Source of the DNA: Methylobacterium radiodurans
GTDB lineage: Bacteria > Pseudomonadota > Alphaproteobacteria > Rhizobiales > Beijerinckiaceae
NCBI RefSeq assembly: GCF_003173735.1
Contig: NZ_CP029551.1
Span: 2,442,001-2,506,000, forward strand
DNA length: 64,000 nt
Direction: 5' to 3'
The notes under the pieces are model-generated. The model had not been told where the DNA came from. It saw only the letters and a program-made list of their open reading frames with translations, and made no database searches. This document shows positions 8,600-18,586 of the stretch, piece after piece. Position 1 is the first letter of the stretch. Each line of letters opens with the position of its first letter. A program made the translations under genes and the position numbers.

Positions 8600-9529
8600 G
8601 TGAACGCGATCACGATCATCGTCCCGATCTTCGGGATCATCCTGATCGGCTGGGCCGCGGCCGTCGTGGGGCTCCTCTCCGAGCGGGTCAGCGACGGCCT
8701 GTCCGAGTACGTCTTCGCCGTCGCGGTGCCCGCGCTCATCATCGTCACCCTGACCCGGCCGGGGCTCGATGGCGAGATCGCGTGGTCCTACTGGATCTCG
8801 TATTTCGGTGGTGCCGGCCTGTCCTGGCTCGTCGGCTCGCTCATCGCACTGAGGCGCAAGGGCATCGGCCGACAGGGGGCGATCCTCCACGGCTTCGCGG
8901 CGAGCCAGTCCAACACGATCTTCGTCGGCGTGCCGATGATCCTACAGGCCTACGGCGACGAGGGCGCCTTCCCGCTCTTCCTGCTGCTCGCCGTCCACCT
9001 GCCGATCATGATGGGCTTCGCGACCTTCCTGCTCGAGGCCGAGGGCGACAAGCCGCTGCTGCTGCGCCTGCGCAGCCTCGCGCTGGTGCTCCTGAAGAAC
9101 CCGATCTTCGTCTCGCTCCTCATCGGCATGGCGCTGAAGGTGCTCCACCTCACGCCCGGCGGCCCCGTGAAGGCGATCCTCGACGCCTTCGCGGCCACCG
9201 CCTCGACCTGCGCGCTTGTGGCCCTCGGCGCCGGCCTGCGCCGCTACCGGGTGATGTTCGACCTGCCGGGCGCCCTCGTCGTGGCGCTGCTGAAATGCGT
9301 GCTGCACCCGCTCGCGGTCTGGGTTCTGGCCTTCCACGTCTTCGCGATGCCGCCGGCCTATGCGGGCGTGGCGACGCTGTTCGCCGCCATGCCCGTCGGG
9401 ATCAACTCCTACCTGCTGGCGATGCGCTACAAGACCGAGACCGGGCTGATCGCCGCCTCCGTGCTGGTCTCGACGCTGATCGCGCCGGCCACCACCATCG
9501 CGTGGCTGACCCTGCTGGGCCATGCCTGA
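8600..9529 (+). CDS. AEC-family (auxin efflux carrier type) permease
   Basis: A 309-residue integral membrane protein with about ten hydrophobic segments and the AEC pattern: N-terminal IIVPIFGIILIGWAAA, a first half ending near residue 140, a charged central loop, then a repeated half with LVALGAGLRRYR and PVGINSYLLA. Bacterial AEC members export or exchange small organic acids such as malate; the substrate here is unknown. The GTG at 8600 gives the expected family N-terminus. The frame continues upstream without membrane-like sequence. It stands alone between the exonuclease and rseP. Confidence 0.85.
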   Translation: MNAITIIVPIFGIILIGWAAAVVGLLSERVSDGLSEYVFAVAVPALIIVTLTRPGLDGEIAWSYWISYFGGAGLSWLVGSLIALRRKGIGRQGAILHGFAASQSNTIFVGVPMILQAYGDEGAFPLFLLLAVHLPIMMGFATFLLEAEGDKPLLLRLRSLALVLLKNPIFVSLLIGMALKVLHLTPGGPVKAILDAFAATASTCALVALGAGLRRYRVMFDLPGALVVALLKCVLHPLAVWVLAFHVFAMPPAYAGVATLFAAMPVGINSYLLAMRYKTETGLIAASVLVSTLIAPATTIAWLTLLGHA

Positions 9530-9731
9530 CGCCGGGTCCGGGGCACCGGCCTGGGAATAGCGGGCAGAGACGGAGGTCGGGGCTCGCCAAGTCCCGCGCG
9601 GCGTGCGACGCTCGGTTCCCCTCGCGCAGGTTTGCGTTGGCCCCCGCGCGTCACGATCTGCTAGAGCGCAAGCGGCCGACACGGCCGTCCGGTCGCCGCG
9701 GTGCCCGGTCGAGGTCTTGAGGATCGACGAG

Positions 9732-10889
9732 ATGGACTTCCTGAACGCGATGGGCGGAACCGCCACCGGTTTCTTCGGCGCGGTGATCCCGTTCCTGTTC
9801 GTGCTGACCATCGTGGTCTTCGTCCACGAGATGGGCCACTTCCTGGTCGGGCGCTGGTGCGGGGTCGGCGTCCACGCCTTCTCGATCGGCTTCGGGCCGG
9901 AACTCTTCGGCTTCAACGACCGCCACGGCACCCGCTGGAAGCTCTGCGCCATCCCGCTCGGCGGCTACGTGAAGTTCCACGGCGACGTGAACGGCGCCAG
10001 CGTGCCGGACCCCGGGGCGCTGGCCCGAATGAGCCCGCAGGAGCGGGCGACGAGCTTCCCGACGCAGCCGGTCGCCAAGCGCGCCGCGATCGTCGCGGCG
10101 GGCCCGATCGCCAACTTCCTGCTCGCCATACTGCTGTTTGCCGGCGCGATCTGGCTCGGCGGGCGCTACGAACTGCCCGCCCGCGTCGCCTCTGTCGAGC
10201 CGAACAGCGCCGCGGCCGAGGCCGGTTTCGAGCCCGGCGACCTGATCAAGGCGATCGACGGCCAGCCGGTGCGCGACTTCAACGCGATGTACCGCACGGT
10301 CACGGGCAGCGCCGGCAACACCCTCCGGTTCACGGTCGAGCGCGACGGCGCGGAGCGCACCATCACGGCGACCCCGCGGGTGCACGAGGACCGCACCCCC
10401 TTCGGCCGCCACCGGGTCGGGCGGCTCGGCATACGCTCGCCGAACGGCTCGGAGGCGCGCCTCGTCGAGTACGGCCCGCTGGCCTCCCTGAACCTCGGCG
10501 TGCACGAGACCTATTTCGTGGTCGAGCGCACCTTCTCGTATCTCGGCAAGCTGGTGACGGGCCGCGAGTCGGCCGACCAGCTCTCTGGTCCGATCGGAAT
10601 CGCGCGCGTCTCCGGCGAGGTGGCTAAGACCGGCGGCGTCGGCGGCCTCGTCGGACTGATCGCGCTCCTCTCCGTCTCGATCGGCCTGCTGAACCTCTTT
10701 CCCGTCCCGCTCCTCGATGGCGGCCACCTGCTGTTCTACGCCTTCGAGGTGGTGCGCGGCCGCCCCCTGAGCGAGCGGGCGCAGGAGATTGGTTTCCGCA
10801 TCGGCCTCGCTCTGGTGTTGATGCTGATGCTGTTCGCGGCCTGGAACGACATCCTGAACCTCGGCGCCTCCTGGGGGCGCAACACCTGA
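9732..10889 (+). CDS. rseP: RseP-family site-2 intramembrane metalloprotease
   Basis: A 385-residue inner-membrane zinc protease that cleaves anti-sigma factors and signal-peptide remnants within the membrane. The zinc motif HEMGH is at 32-36 in the first membrane segment. A PDZ domain lies around residues 140-220 (SVEPNSAAAEAGFEPGDLIKA), and the second catalytic motif LLDGGHLL is near 328. Three to four membrane segments are visible. It sits directly upstream of bamA, the usual alphaproteobacterial order. In many relatives cdsA and dxr precede it, whereas here an AEC permease does. The ATG at 9732 is the first that gives the standard N-terminus. Confidence 0.95.
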   Translation: MDFLNAMGGTATGFFGAVIPFLFVLTIVVFVHEMGHFLVGRWCGVGVHAFSIGFGPELFGFNDRHGTRWKLCAIPLGGYVKFHGDVNGASVPDPGALARMSPQERATSFPTQPVAKRAAIVAAGPIANFLLAILLFAGAIWLGGRYELPARVASVEPNSAAAEAGFEPGDLIKAIDGQPVRDFNAMYRTVTGSAGNTLRFTVERDGAERTITATPRVHEDRTPFGRHRVGRLGIRSPNGSEARLVEYGPLASLNLGVHETYFVVERTFSYLGKLVTGRESADQLSGPIGIARVSGEVAKTGGVGGLVGLIALLSVSIGLLNLFPVPLLDGGHLLFYAFEVVRGRPLSERAQEIGFRIGLALVLMLMLFAAWNDILNLGASWGRNT

Positions 10890-11283
10890 GGCCCAGGTCC
10901 GCCATCGCGGCACCGCGGTAGCGCCACGGTAGCGCCGCGATCCGCCCACCGGAACCGACGGGCGCGAGGCTGCCGAAGGCCTCTCCCGCAGGGTTTGCGA
11001 ATCGTTAAGAAAGTCCCGCGCCGGCTCGGAAATCCCTTCCGCGGCCGGCGTTTACGTGCGGTTTACCCTGTCCATCGATCTCGGCACGGACCCACGCTGC
11101 GTTAAGTGGCGCGAAGGCCACGACCCGGCAAATTCCCCAGGCGAGAGGTCCCGGTAACGTTTGCTTGCTCGGGGAATCCCGGTAAGAGCTACGCTTGGAC
11201 CAGGTGACGGGATGGCCGGACAACGGCTGCCCGTCGGCAGGCGAGAGCACGCTCTCGAAAGAACAACGCGGACGGGCGATTAC
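10890..11283. other. Intergenic region between rseP and bamA
   Basis: This 394-base stretch holds no convincing gene. It contains a short direct repeat (CGGTAGCGCC twice, about 10915-10936) and a palindrome at 11242-11257. It probably holds a separate promoter for bamA, but no clear -35/-10 pair is visible. Confidence 0.5.
11242..11257. promoter_or_regulatory. Inverted repeat in the bamA leader
   Basis: CGAGAGC (11242-11248) and GCTCTCG (11251-11257) are perfect 7-base arms around a 2-base centre, 26 bases before the bamA start. The element could be an operator or a leader hairpin affecting translation. No regulator is assigned. Confidence 0.25.
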
Positions 11284-13842
11284 ATGATGTCGATGACGGG
11301 GAAGCGCCGGCGCGAGTCGGTGAAGCGGACCATCGTCCTAGTCGCCGCGACGGCCGGCGTGCTCGCGGGCACCGCCGCGCAGGCGCAGCAGATCGTCGTT
11401 CAGGGCAACCGTCGGGTCGACGCTGACACCATCCGCTCCTACGTCACCGGCACCGCCTCCGGCTCAGCCGAGGAAGCCCGGCGCAACCTGCTCGCCAGCG
11501 GCATGTTCCAGGACGTGAAAGTCGCCCAGAGCGGCGGCCGCACGGTCGTGACGGTGCGCGAGAACAACATCATCAACCGGGTGGTGTTCGAGGGGAACAA
11601 GAAGGTCGAGAAGGCCACCCTCGAAGGGCAGATCGAGGCGAAGTCCCGTGGCGCCTTCAGCCCGGCCGTCGTGAACGCCGACCTGCAGCGCATCAAGGAA
11701 GTCTACCGCCGCGCCGGCCGCGGCACCGCCAAGGTCACCTACCGCACGGTCGACCTGCCCAACGGCACCGTCGACGTGATCTACCAGATCGACGAGGGCG
11801 ATAAGACCGGCATCGTCTCGATCAACTTCGTCGGCAACAACGCCTATTCCGAGCGGACGCTTAAGGGTCTGATGACCTCGTCCGAGATGAACTTCCTGAG
11901 CTTCGTCAAGACCTCGGACGTCTACGATCCGGACCGCATCGCCAACGACCTCGACCTCGTGCGGCGCTACTACCTGCGCAACGGCTACGCCGACTTCCAG
12001 ATCGTCAACGCCGACGCCCGCTACGTCGAGGGCGAGGAGAAGAGCGGCTGGGTCATCACCGTCACGGTCGCCGAGGGCGAGCAGTACCGCGTCGGCGCGG
12101 TGGCGATCGACTCGCGCCTGCCCGGCGTCGACACGGGCCGCCTGCAGGACGAGGTCCGTGCCCAGGTCGGCGACGTCTACAACGCCGAGGATGTCGAGAA
12201 GACGCTCTCGGGCGTGACCAACGACGTCAACCGCCAGGGTTACCCCTTCGCGCAGGTCCGCCCGACCGGCCAGCGCGACCGCGCCACGCATCAGGTCTCG
12301 CTCGGCTTCGTGGTCGAGGACGGCCCGCGTGTCTACGTCGAGCGCATCAACGTCCGCGGCAACACCCGTACCCGCGACTACGTCATCCGCCGCGAGCTCG
12401 ATTTCGGCGAGGGCGACGCCTACAACCGCGTGCTGACCGACCGGGCCGAGCGCCGCCTGAACGGCCTGGGCTTCTTCAAGAAGGTCCGCTTCTCGAACGA
12501 GCCGGGCTCCTCGCCCGACCGCGTCATCGTGAACATCGACGTCGAGGATCAGCCCACCGGCTCGTTCTCCGTCGCGGGCGGCTACTCCACCCAGGACGGC
12601 ATCATCGGCGAGGTCTCGGTCTCCGAGTCGAACTTCCTCGGCCGCGGCCAGTACGTGCGCGTGGCCGGCACCGGCGGCCAGTACTCCCGCGGCGTCGACT
12701 TCTCGTTCACCGAGCCGTACTTCCTCGGCTACCGGCTCGCCGCCGGCTTCGACGCCTTCTACAAGTACAGCGACCTGACCCGGTACTCGCGCTACGAGAC
12801 CACGGTCTACGGTGGTCAGCTCCGCCTCGGCCTACCGATCACCGAATCGTTCGGCGTCACGCTGCGCTACTCGCTCTACAATACCGAGCTGAAGGTGCCG
12901 AACACGCTGCGCCGGCCCTACAACGACTGCTCGGTGCCGATCCCCGGTCTCACCGATACCTATCCGGCGGGCACCGTCATCAACGGCCAGAACGTTGCCG
13001 GCTTCGCGCGCTACCCGGACTGCGCCTACAACGGCGAGGCCTCGATCGCGCTCAAAGGCTCGCAGGGCAACACGCTCACCTCGCTGGCGGGCGTCACGCT
13101 CGCCTACTCGACCCTCGACGTGATCGGCGCGCCGCGCAACGGCTTCTACGCCGAGCTGAAGCCCGACGTCGCGGGCCTGGGCGGCGACTCTAAGTTCTTC
13201 CGTGTGACGGGCGACGCCCGCTACTACAAGGAGCTTTGGGAGGACGTCGTCGGCTTCGTCCGCATCCAGGGCGGTCACATCTCGGCCCTCGACAACCAGC
13301 CGCTGCGCCTGACCGATCAGTTCTTCCTCGGCCCGTCGCTGGTGCGCGGCTTCGCGCCGAACGGCATCGGCCCGCGCGACATCGGCACGACGGACGCCCG
13401 CTCCAACGCGGTCGGCGGCTCGACCTATGTGGGCGGCACGGTCGAGGTCCAGTTCCCGATCTGGGGCATCCCGAAGGATCTCGGCCTGAAGGGTGCGGTC
13501 TTCGCCGATGCCGGTACGCTGTTCGGCTATAACGGACGCCGCAACTTCGACGTCAACGGCGACCGCCTGATCAACGGCTTCGGCCCCTCGGGCTGCAACT
13601 TCAACACCTTCACGATCGGCGTTGAGCCGGAGTGCCTGAACGTCCGCGACAAGACGGTGATCCGTTCCTCGATCGGTGCCTCGATCCTCTGGAACTCGCC
13701 GCTCGGCCCGATCCGCTTCGACTACGCCTACGCGTTGTCGAAGGACGAGGGCGAGAAGGTCTTCGTCAACGGCGCCTATGCCGGCCGCATCGGCAAGGAT
13801 CAGATCCAAGCCTTCCGCTTCTCGGGCGGCTCGCGCTTCTGA
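11284..13842 (+). CDS. bamA: BamA outer-membrane protein assembly factor
   Basis: An 852-residue Omp85-family protein, the core of the BAM complex that inserts beta-barrels into the outer membrane. A signal peptide covers about the first 35 residues, with a basic start and cleavage near AQAQQ. Five POTRA repeats follow (for example [18 protein letters not shown] and [19 protein letters not shown]). The C-terminal barrel includes the conserved loop segment [14 protein letters not shown] and ends in aromatic FRFSGGSRF, the expected C-terminal barrel signature. Two in-frame ATGs at 11284 and 11287, plus one at 11293, make the exact start uncertain. A strong hairpin terminator follows the gene. 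Confidence 0.96.
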   Translation: MMSMTGKRRRESVKRTIVLVAATAGVLAGTAAQAQQIVVQGNRRVDADTIRSYVTGTASGSAEEARRNLLASGMFQDVKVAQSGGRTVVTVRENNIINRVVFEGNKKVEKATLEGQIEAKSRGAFSPAVVNADLQRIKEVYRRAGRGTAKVTYRTVDLPNGTVDVIYQIDEGDKTGIVSINFVGNNAYSERTLKGLMTSSEMNFLSFVKTSDVYDPDRIANDLDLVRRYYLRNGYADFQIVNADARYVEGEEKSGWVITVTVAEGEQYRVGAVAIDSRLPGVDTGRLQDEVRAQVGDVYNAEDVEKTLSGVTNDVNRQGYPFAQVRPTGQRDRATHQVSLGFVVEDGPRVYVERINVRGNTRTRDYVIRRELDFGEGDAYNRVLTDRAERRLNGLGFFKKVRFSNEPGSSPDRVIVNIDVEDQPTGSFSVAGGYSTQDGIIGEVSVSESNFLGRGQYVRVAGTGGQYSRGVDFSFTEPYFLGYRLAAGFDAFYKYSDLTRYSRYETTVYGGQLRLGLPITESFGVTLRYSLYNTELKVPNTLRRPYNDCSVPIPGLTDTYPAGTVINGQNVAGFARYPDCAYNGEASIALKGSQGNTLTSLAGVTLAYSTLDVIGAPRNGFYAELKPDVAGLGGDSKFFRVTGDARYYKELWEDVVGFVRIQGGHISALDNQPLRLTDQFFLGPSLVRGFAPNGIGPRDIGTTDARSNAVGGSTYVGGTVEVQFPIWGIPKDLGLKGAVFADAGTLFGYNGRRNFDVNGDRLINGFGPSGCNFNTFTIGVEPECLNVRDKTVIRSSIGASILWNSPLGPIRFDYAYALSKDEGEKVFVNGAYAGRIGKDQIQAFRFSGGSRF

Positions 13843-13862
13843 GCCCTCGAACGGACCTGAGG

Positions 13863-13898
13863 AAGGGCCGTCCCGGTCAACCGGGACGGCCCTTTCGT
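13863..13898 (+). terminator. Rho-independent terminator after bamA
   Basis: AAGGGCCGTCCCGGT (13863-13877) pairs perfectly with ACCGGGACGGCCCTT (13880-13894), effectively a tetraloop hairpin, followed by a short T-rich tract (TTTCGT overlapping the stem end). It lies 21 bases after the bamA stop and separates bamA from the lpx genes. This is the clearest intrinsic terminator in the window. Confidence 0.85.
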
Positions 13899-14014
13899 CA
13901 TATTGGTGCCCCTTTCGATCCGCCTCAGGAGCCGGAGAAGGCGCCGGCCCCGGCGGCGCCCTGGACGGGACCTTGCGCGCCGAATCGCGTTCGGCCCGCG
14001 CGACGGTTCAGAGC

Positions 14015-15067
14015 ATGTCCGACCCGAACTTTTTCGTTCCGAGATCCGCCCTCACACTCGGCGCCGTCGCCGACGCGGCGGGCGTCGCGCTCCCCGCGGG
14101 CGCCGATCCGGACCGGACTCTGACGGGTGCCGCGCCCCTTGACCGGGCGGGTCCCGACGACCTCGCCTACATGGATAATGCCCGCTACGGCGACGCGCTG
14201 GCGGCGACCCGGGCCGGGGCCTGCCTCGTCTCCCCGCGCTTCGCCGCCCGGGTGCCGGACGGCACCGTCGCCCTGGTGCTGCGCGATCCCTACCGCGCCT
14301 ACGCCGCCCTCCTCGGGCGCCTTCATCCGGACGCGCTGCGACCCGGCTCGCAGTTCGGCGCCCGCGGGATCGCACCGGGCGCCCATGTCCATCCGGACGC
14401 GCGGCTGGAGGAGGGCGTCACAGTCGATCCCGGCGCGGTGATTGGGCCGGACGCCGAGATCGGGGCCGGCAGCGTGATCGGGCCGGGCGCCCTGGTAGGA
14501 CCCGGCTGCCGGGTCGGGCGCGACTGCTCCATCGGCGCCTCGGCGAGCCTGACTCACACCCTGATGGGCAACCGCGTCATCGTGCATCCGGGCGCGCGCA
14601 TCGGTCAGGACGGCTTCGGCTTCGCCATGGGCGCGAGCCACCTCAAGGTGCCGCAGATCGGTCGCGTCATCGTGCAGGACGACGTCGAGATCGGCGCCAA
14701 CACCACGATCGACCGCGGCGCCAGCCGCGACACCGTGGTGGGCGAGGGAACCAAGATCGACAACCTTGTGCAGATCGCCCACAACGTGGTGATCGGTCGG
14801 CACTGCGTGATCGTCTCAGGCGTCGGCATCTCGGGCTCGACCACGCTGGAGGATTACGTCGTCCTCGGCGGACAGGTCGGCGTCGTCGGCCACCTCACCA
14901 TCGGCCGCGGCTCGCAGATTGCCGGCTCCTCGAACGTCAACCGCGACGTGCCCCCCGGCAGCCGCTGGGGCGGCACGCCCGCCAAGCCCGTGCGCGCGTG
15001 GTTCCGCGAGCTGACGACGCTGGCAAAGCTCGCCGAGCGCTCCGGCCGGGACGAGGCGCAGGACTGA
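14015..15067 (+). CDS. lpxD: UDP-3-O-acylglucosamine N-acyltransferase LpxD
   Basis: A 350-residue left-handed beta-helix acyltransferase for the third step of lipid A synthesis. The N-terminal uridine-binding domain (about 1-105) is followed by hexapeptide repeats such as [17 protein letters not shown]. The catalytic His is expected in the segment [14 protein letters not shown]. The segment [10 protein letters not shown], typical of LpxD, is present, and the C-terminus is helical. The ATG at 14015 starts right before the family N-terminus; the frame is open further upstream through the bamA terminator region. It heads the run lpxD-fabZ-lpxA-lpxI-lpxB. Confidence 0.96.
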   Translation: MSDPNFFVPRSALTLGAVADAAGVALPAGADPDRTLTGAAPLDRAGPDDLAYMDNARYGDALAATRAGACLVSPRFAARVPDGTVALVLRDPYRAYAALLGRLHPDALRPGSQFGARGIAPGAHVHPDARLEEGVTVDPGAVIGPDAEIGAGSVIGPGALVGPGCRVGRDCSIGASASLTHTLMGNRVIVHPGARIGQDGFGFAMGASHLKVPQIGRVIVQDDVEIGANTTIDRGASRDTVVGEGTKIDNLVQIAHNVVIGRHCVIVSGVGISGSTTLEDYVVLGGQVGVVGHLTIGRGSQIAGSSNVNRDVPPGSRWGGTPAKPVRAWFRELTTLAKLAERSGRDEAQD

Positions 15068-15197
15068 GGATCGGCATCGCCTGATTCCCCGAAAAGCCCG
15101 GACGTCTTGCCTTCGCGCGGCGTTTCGGACGAAACACCCGCAACGATCGACGCATGAACCGGGCCGCTCCCGGGCAGGACACAAGGCTTCAGAGGCG

Positions 15198-15662
15198 ATG
15201 ACGGAGACGGTGCAGGAACTCGGAGCGGCGGACATCCAGAAGGTGCTGGAGCTCTTGCCCCACCGCTACCCGTTCCTGATGATCGACCGGATCATCGAGA
15301 TCGATCGCGACGAGAGCTGCATCGGCATCAAGAACGTCACGGTGAACGAGCCCCAGTTCACCGGCCACTTCCCCAACATGCCTGTCTTCCCCGGCGTGCT
15401 GCTGATCGAGGGCATGGCCCAGACGGCGGGCGCGATCTGCTGCCGGCACATCATGTCGGAGACGGTCCAGACCAAGCAGGTCTTCTTCATGACCATCGAC
15501 AAGTGCAAGTTCCGCAAGCCCGTGGTGCCGGGCGACCAGGTGCGGTTCCACATGAAGAAGCTCAACCAGCGCAAGACCATGTGGTGGTTCCGCGGCGAGG
15601 CCCGGGTCGACGGCGCGCTGGTGGCCGAGGCCGAGATCGGCGCCATGCTGGTGACCGCGTGA
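15198..15662 (+). CDS. fabZ: (3R)-hydroxyacyl-ACP dehydratase FabZ
   Basis: A 154-residue hot-dog-fold dehydratase of type II fatty acid synthesis. The signature [14 protein letters not shown] and the active-site region [20 protein letters not shown] (His and Glu) are complete. The stop overlaps the lpxA start in GTGA, so translation is coupled. Its place between lpxD and lpxA is the standard arrangement that balances phospholipid and lipid A precursors. Confidence 0.97.
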   Translation: MTETVQELGAADIQKVLELLPHRYPFLMIDRIIEIDRDESCIGIKNVTVNEPQFTGHFPNMPVFPGVLLIEGMAQTAGAICCRHIMSETVQTKQVFFMTIDKCKFRKPVVPGDQVRFHMKKLNQRKTMWWFRGEARVDGALVAEAEIGAMLVTA

Positions 15663-16477
15663 GCGCCGCCCTGATCCATCCGAGCGCGGTCGTCGAGGAC
15701 GGCGCCGAGATCGGCGAGGGCGCCCGCATCGGCCCCTTCTGCCATGTCGGCCCGAAGGTGGTGCTGGGCGAGGGCGCCGAGCTCGTCAGCCACGTCGTGC
15801 TCGCGGGCAACACCCGCATCGGCGCGCGCACCCGGATCTATCCCTTCGCCTCGATCGGTCACCCGCCGCAGGACCTGAAATACCGCGGCGAGGAGACGAC
15901 GCTGACGATCGGCGCCGAGTGCACGATCCGCGAGGGCGTCACCATGAACCCGGGCACCGCGGGCGGCGGCTCGGAGACGGTGGTGGGCGACCGCTGCACC
16001 TTCCTGGCGAACTCCCATGTCGGGCACGATTGCCGGGTCGGCTCGAACGTCGTCTTCTCCAACAACGTGATGCTGGCCGGTCATTGCTCGGTCGGCGATT
16101 TCGCCATCCTGGGGGGAGGCGCGGCGGTGATCCAATTCGCGCGGGTCGGCGCACACGCCTTCGTGGGCGGCCTCTCGGGGCTGGAGAACGACTGCATCCC
16201 CTACGGCATGGTGCTGGGCAACCGGGCCTACCTCTCGGGGCTCAACATCATCGGCCTGCAGCGCCGGGGCTTCGCCCGCGAGGACATCCACACGCTGCGC
16301 CGGGCCTACCGTCTGCTTTTCGCCCCCGAGGGCACCTTGATGGAGCGGGTCGAGGACGTGGCGGCCGAGTTCGAGTCCCACGCGGCGGTCAGCGAGATCC
16401 TCGCCTTCATCCGCGCCGGCGGCAAGCGCTCGATCTGCACGCCGCGCGAGGTGCCGACGCCGACGAGCGCGGCCTGA
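15659..16477 (+). CDS. lpxA: Acyl-ACP--UDP-N-acetylglucosamine O-acyltransferase LpxA
   Basis: A 272-residue hexapeptide-repeat trimeric enzyme for the first acylation of UDP-GlcNAc in lipid A synthesis. It starts at a GTG overlapping the fabZ stop, giving the usual opening [15 protein letters not shown]. The catalytic His lies in [12 protein letters not shown]. Other family landmarks are [11 protein letters not shown] and [14 protein letters not shown]-terminal helical domain completes it. Length is close to the family's 260-270 residues. Confidence 0.97.
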   Translation: MSAALIHPSAVVEDGAEIGEGARIGPFCHVGPKVVLGEGAELVSHVVLAGNTRIGARTRIYPFASIGHPPQDLKYRGEETTLTIGAECTIREGVTMNPGTAGGGSETVVGDRCTFLANSHVGHDCRVGSNVVFSNNVMLAGHCSVGDFAILGGGAAVIQFARVGAHAFVGGLSGLENDCIPYGMVLGNRAYLSGLNIIGLQRRGFAREDIHTLRRAYRLLFAPEGTLMERVEDVAAEFESHAAVSEILAFIRAGGKRSICTPREVPTPTSAA

Positions 16478-16482
16478 CGCAC

Positions 16483-17331
16483 ATGCCCGAGAGCGGCACC
16501 CTGGTCCTCGTCGCCGGGGCGGGGCGCCTGCCCGATCTCGTCGCCGGCTCGCTGGAGCGGGCCGGCCGTGCCCACAAGGTGCTGGCCGTGCGCGGCTTTA
16601 CCGAGCGCACCTTGCGCGCGCGCGCCGACGCCACGGTGGACCTGCTCGATGTCGGTGCCACGCTCGCCATCCTGAAGGCGTGGGGCCCGGCCGTGGTGAT
16701 CCCGGCCGGCGGCGTCTCGCGCCCGAGCCCGGCCGCCCTGCTCAATGCCGGCGCGGCGCTCCGCAACCGGGAGGCGCTGCGCGCCATCGCGGGCGGGGGC
16801 GACGACCGGCTGCTCCGGGCCGTGCTGGCGCTCCTGGAGGAGAACGGCCACCGGGTGCTCGGCGTGCACGAGGCCGCGCCCGATCTCCTGAGCCCGGCCG
16901 GGACCCTCGGCCGCCACGCGCCGGACGCCGAGGCCGAGGCCTCGGTCCGGGCGGGCCGGGCGCTGCTCGCCGCCCTATCCCCCTTCGACGTGGGGCAGGC
17001 GGCGGTGGCCGCGGCCGAGCGCATCCTCGCTGTGGAGGGGCCCGAGGGCACCGACCGGATGCTCGCCCGCGCCCGCGCGCTCGGGCGCAAGCCCTTCGGA
17101 TACGGCCGGTCCGCTCCCGGCACCGTGCTGGTAAAGGTCTCCAAGCACGGCCAGGACCTGCGCATCGACCTGCCGGCGGTCGGGCCCCGCACGGTGCGGA
17201 ACGCCGCCGCCGCGGGCTGCGCCGGGATCGCCGTCGAGGCCGGGCGCACGCTGATCATCGACCGGGCCGCGACCGTCGCCGAGGCCGACCGGGCCGGCCT
17301 CTTCCTCGTCGGGCTGGAGGGCGCCCCGTGA
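16483..17331 (+). CDS. lpxI: UDP-2,3-diacylglucosamine pyrophosphatase LpxI
   Basis: A 282-residue member of the DUF1009/LpxI family that hydrolyses UDP-2,3-diacylglucosamine to lipid X, the LpxH-independent route used by many alphaproteobacteria. Family patterns include LVLVAGAGRLPDLVA at the N-terminus, RNREALRAIAGGGDDRLLRAV, and the C-terminal TVRNAAAAGCAGIAVEAG. It lies 5 bases after lpxA and overlaps the lpxB start in GTGA. Position between lpxA and lpxB strongly supports the assignment. Confidence 0.94.
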   Translation: MPESGTLVLVAGAGRLPDLVAGSLERAGRAHKVLAVRGFTERTLRARADATVDLLDVGATLAILKAWGPAVVIPAGGVSRPSPAALLNAGAALRNREALRAIAGGGDDRLLRAVLALLEENGHRVLGVHEAAPDLLSPAGTLGRHAPDAEAEASVRAGRALLAALSPFDVGQAAVAAAERILAVEGPEGTDRMLARARALGRKPFGYGRSAPGTVLVKVSKHGQDLRIDLPAVGPRTVRNAAAAGCAGIAVEAGRTLIIDRAATVAEADRAGLFLVGLEGAP

Positions 17332-18482
17332 AGATCTGGCTCGTGGCGGGCGAGGATTCGGGCGACCAGCTCGGCGCCAAGCTGATCCCGGCCCTGCGGG
17401 CGCGGGTGTCCGGCCCGCTCACCCTCGGGGGCGTCGGCGGCGAGGCGATGGCGGCGCAAGGCTTCGCCTCGCTCTTCCCCCTCGATGACGTGGCGGTGAT
17501 GGGCTACCTGCCGGTGCTCGCCCGCGCCCGCACGCTGCTGCGCCGGATCCGGGAGACCGTGGACGACGTGGTCGCAGCTCAGCCGGACGTGCTCGTGATC
17601 ATCGACAGCCCCGGCTTCACCCACGCGGTCGCCTCGCGCGTGCGCAAGCGCCTGCCGAGCCTGCCGATCGTGGACTACGTCTCGCCGAGCGTCTGGGCCT
17701 GGCGGCCCTGGCGGGCGAAGAGCATGCGCGCCTTCATCGATCACGTGCTGGCGCTGCTGCCCTTCGAGCCAGACGCCCATCGGCGCCTCGGCGGCCCCGC
17801 CTGCTCCTATGTCGGCCATCCGCTGATCGAGCGCCTCGACGCCTTCCGGCCGGGGCCAGAGGAGGCGAGGGCGCGGGAGAGCACGCCCTACACCCTCGCG
17901 GTGCTGCCGGGCTCGCGCCGCTCCGAGATTGATCGGCTGATGCCGGTCTTCGGCGAGACGCTGGCGCGGCTGAAAGGCGGGCCGGCCTTCGAGGCGGTGC
18001 TGCCGGCCGTCACGCGCCACCGCGCCCGGATCGAGGCGCTCGCCTCCGCCTGGGCCGTGCCGGTGCGGATCGTCTCCGGCGAGGAGGCGAAGCACGCACT
18101 CTTCCGGCGTGCCCGCGCGGCGCTCGCGGCCTCCGGCACCGTGACCCTCGAATTGGCGCTGGCCGGCGTGCCGATGGTGGTGGCCTACCGGGTCTCACGC
18201 GTGGAGGAGTTCATCGGCCGGCGCCTGATCCAGGTTCCGACCATCGTGCTGCCGAACCTGATCCTCGGCGAGAACGCGATGCCAGAATTCATCCAGGCCG
18301 ATTGCACGGCGGAGAACCTCGCGGGCGCGCTCGCATCCCTGCTCGTCGGCGGTCCGGCGCGGGACGCGCAGGGCGCGGCGCTCGCCCGCCTCGACGATCT
18401 GATGCGGCTGCCCGACGGCGCCGCCCCAAGCGAGCGCGCCGCCGAGATCGTCCTCGCAACGGCCTCCGGCGCGGGCGGCTGA
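17328..18482 (+). CDS. lpxB: Lipid-A-disaccharide synthase LpxB
   Basis: A 384-residue GT-B-fold glycosyltransferase that joins lipid X and UDP-diacylglucosamine to lipid A disaccharide. Conserved elements include VAGEDSGDQLGAKL, VIIDSPGFTHAVA, YVSPSVWAWRPWRAK, YVGHPLIERLD, VLPGSRRSEI and the C-terminal ASGTVTLELALAGVPMVVAYR. It starts at a GTG overlapping the lpxI stop. It appears to end the operon; the next gene begins 104 bases later and is unrelated. Confidence 0.97.
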   Translation: MKIWLVAGEDSGDQLGAKLIPALRARVSGPLTLGGVGGEAMAAQGFASLFPLDDVAVMGYLPVLARARTLLRRIRETVDDVVAAQPDVLVIIDSPGFTHAVASRVRKRLPSLPIVDYVSPSVWAWRPWRAKSMRAFIDHVLALLPFEPDAHRRLGGPACSYVGHPLIERLDAFRPGPEEARARESTPYTLAVLPGSRRSEIDRLMPVFGETLARLKGGPAFEAVLPAVTRHRARIEALASAWAVPVRIVSGEEAKHALFRRARAALAASGTVTLELALAGVPMVVAYRVSRVEEFIGRRLIQVPTIVLPNLILGENAMPEFIQADCTAENLAGALASLLVGGPARDAQGAALARLDDLMRLPDGAAPSERAAEIVLATASGAGG

Positions 18483-18586
18483 CGCGGCACCGCGTCCTGC
18501 ATCGTTCGCCGGAGCCTTCGCGCCGCTCGCGACTTGTGTCGCCGTGTGCGGGGCGTGTCCCGCGATGGTGCGAGCGGGTGACGAGC

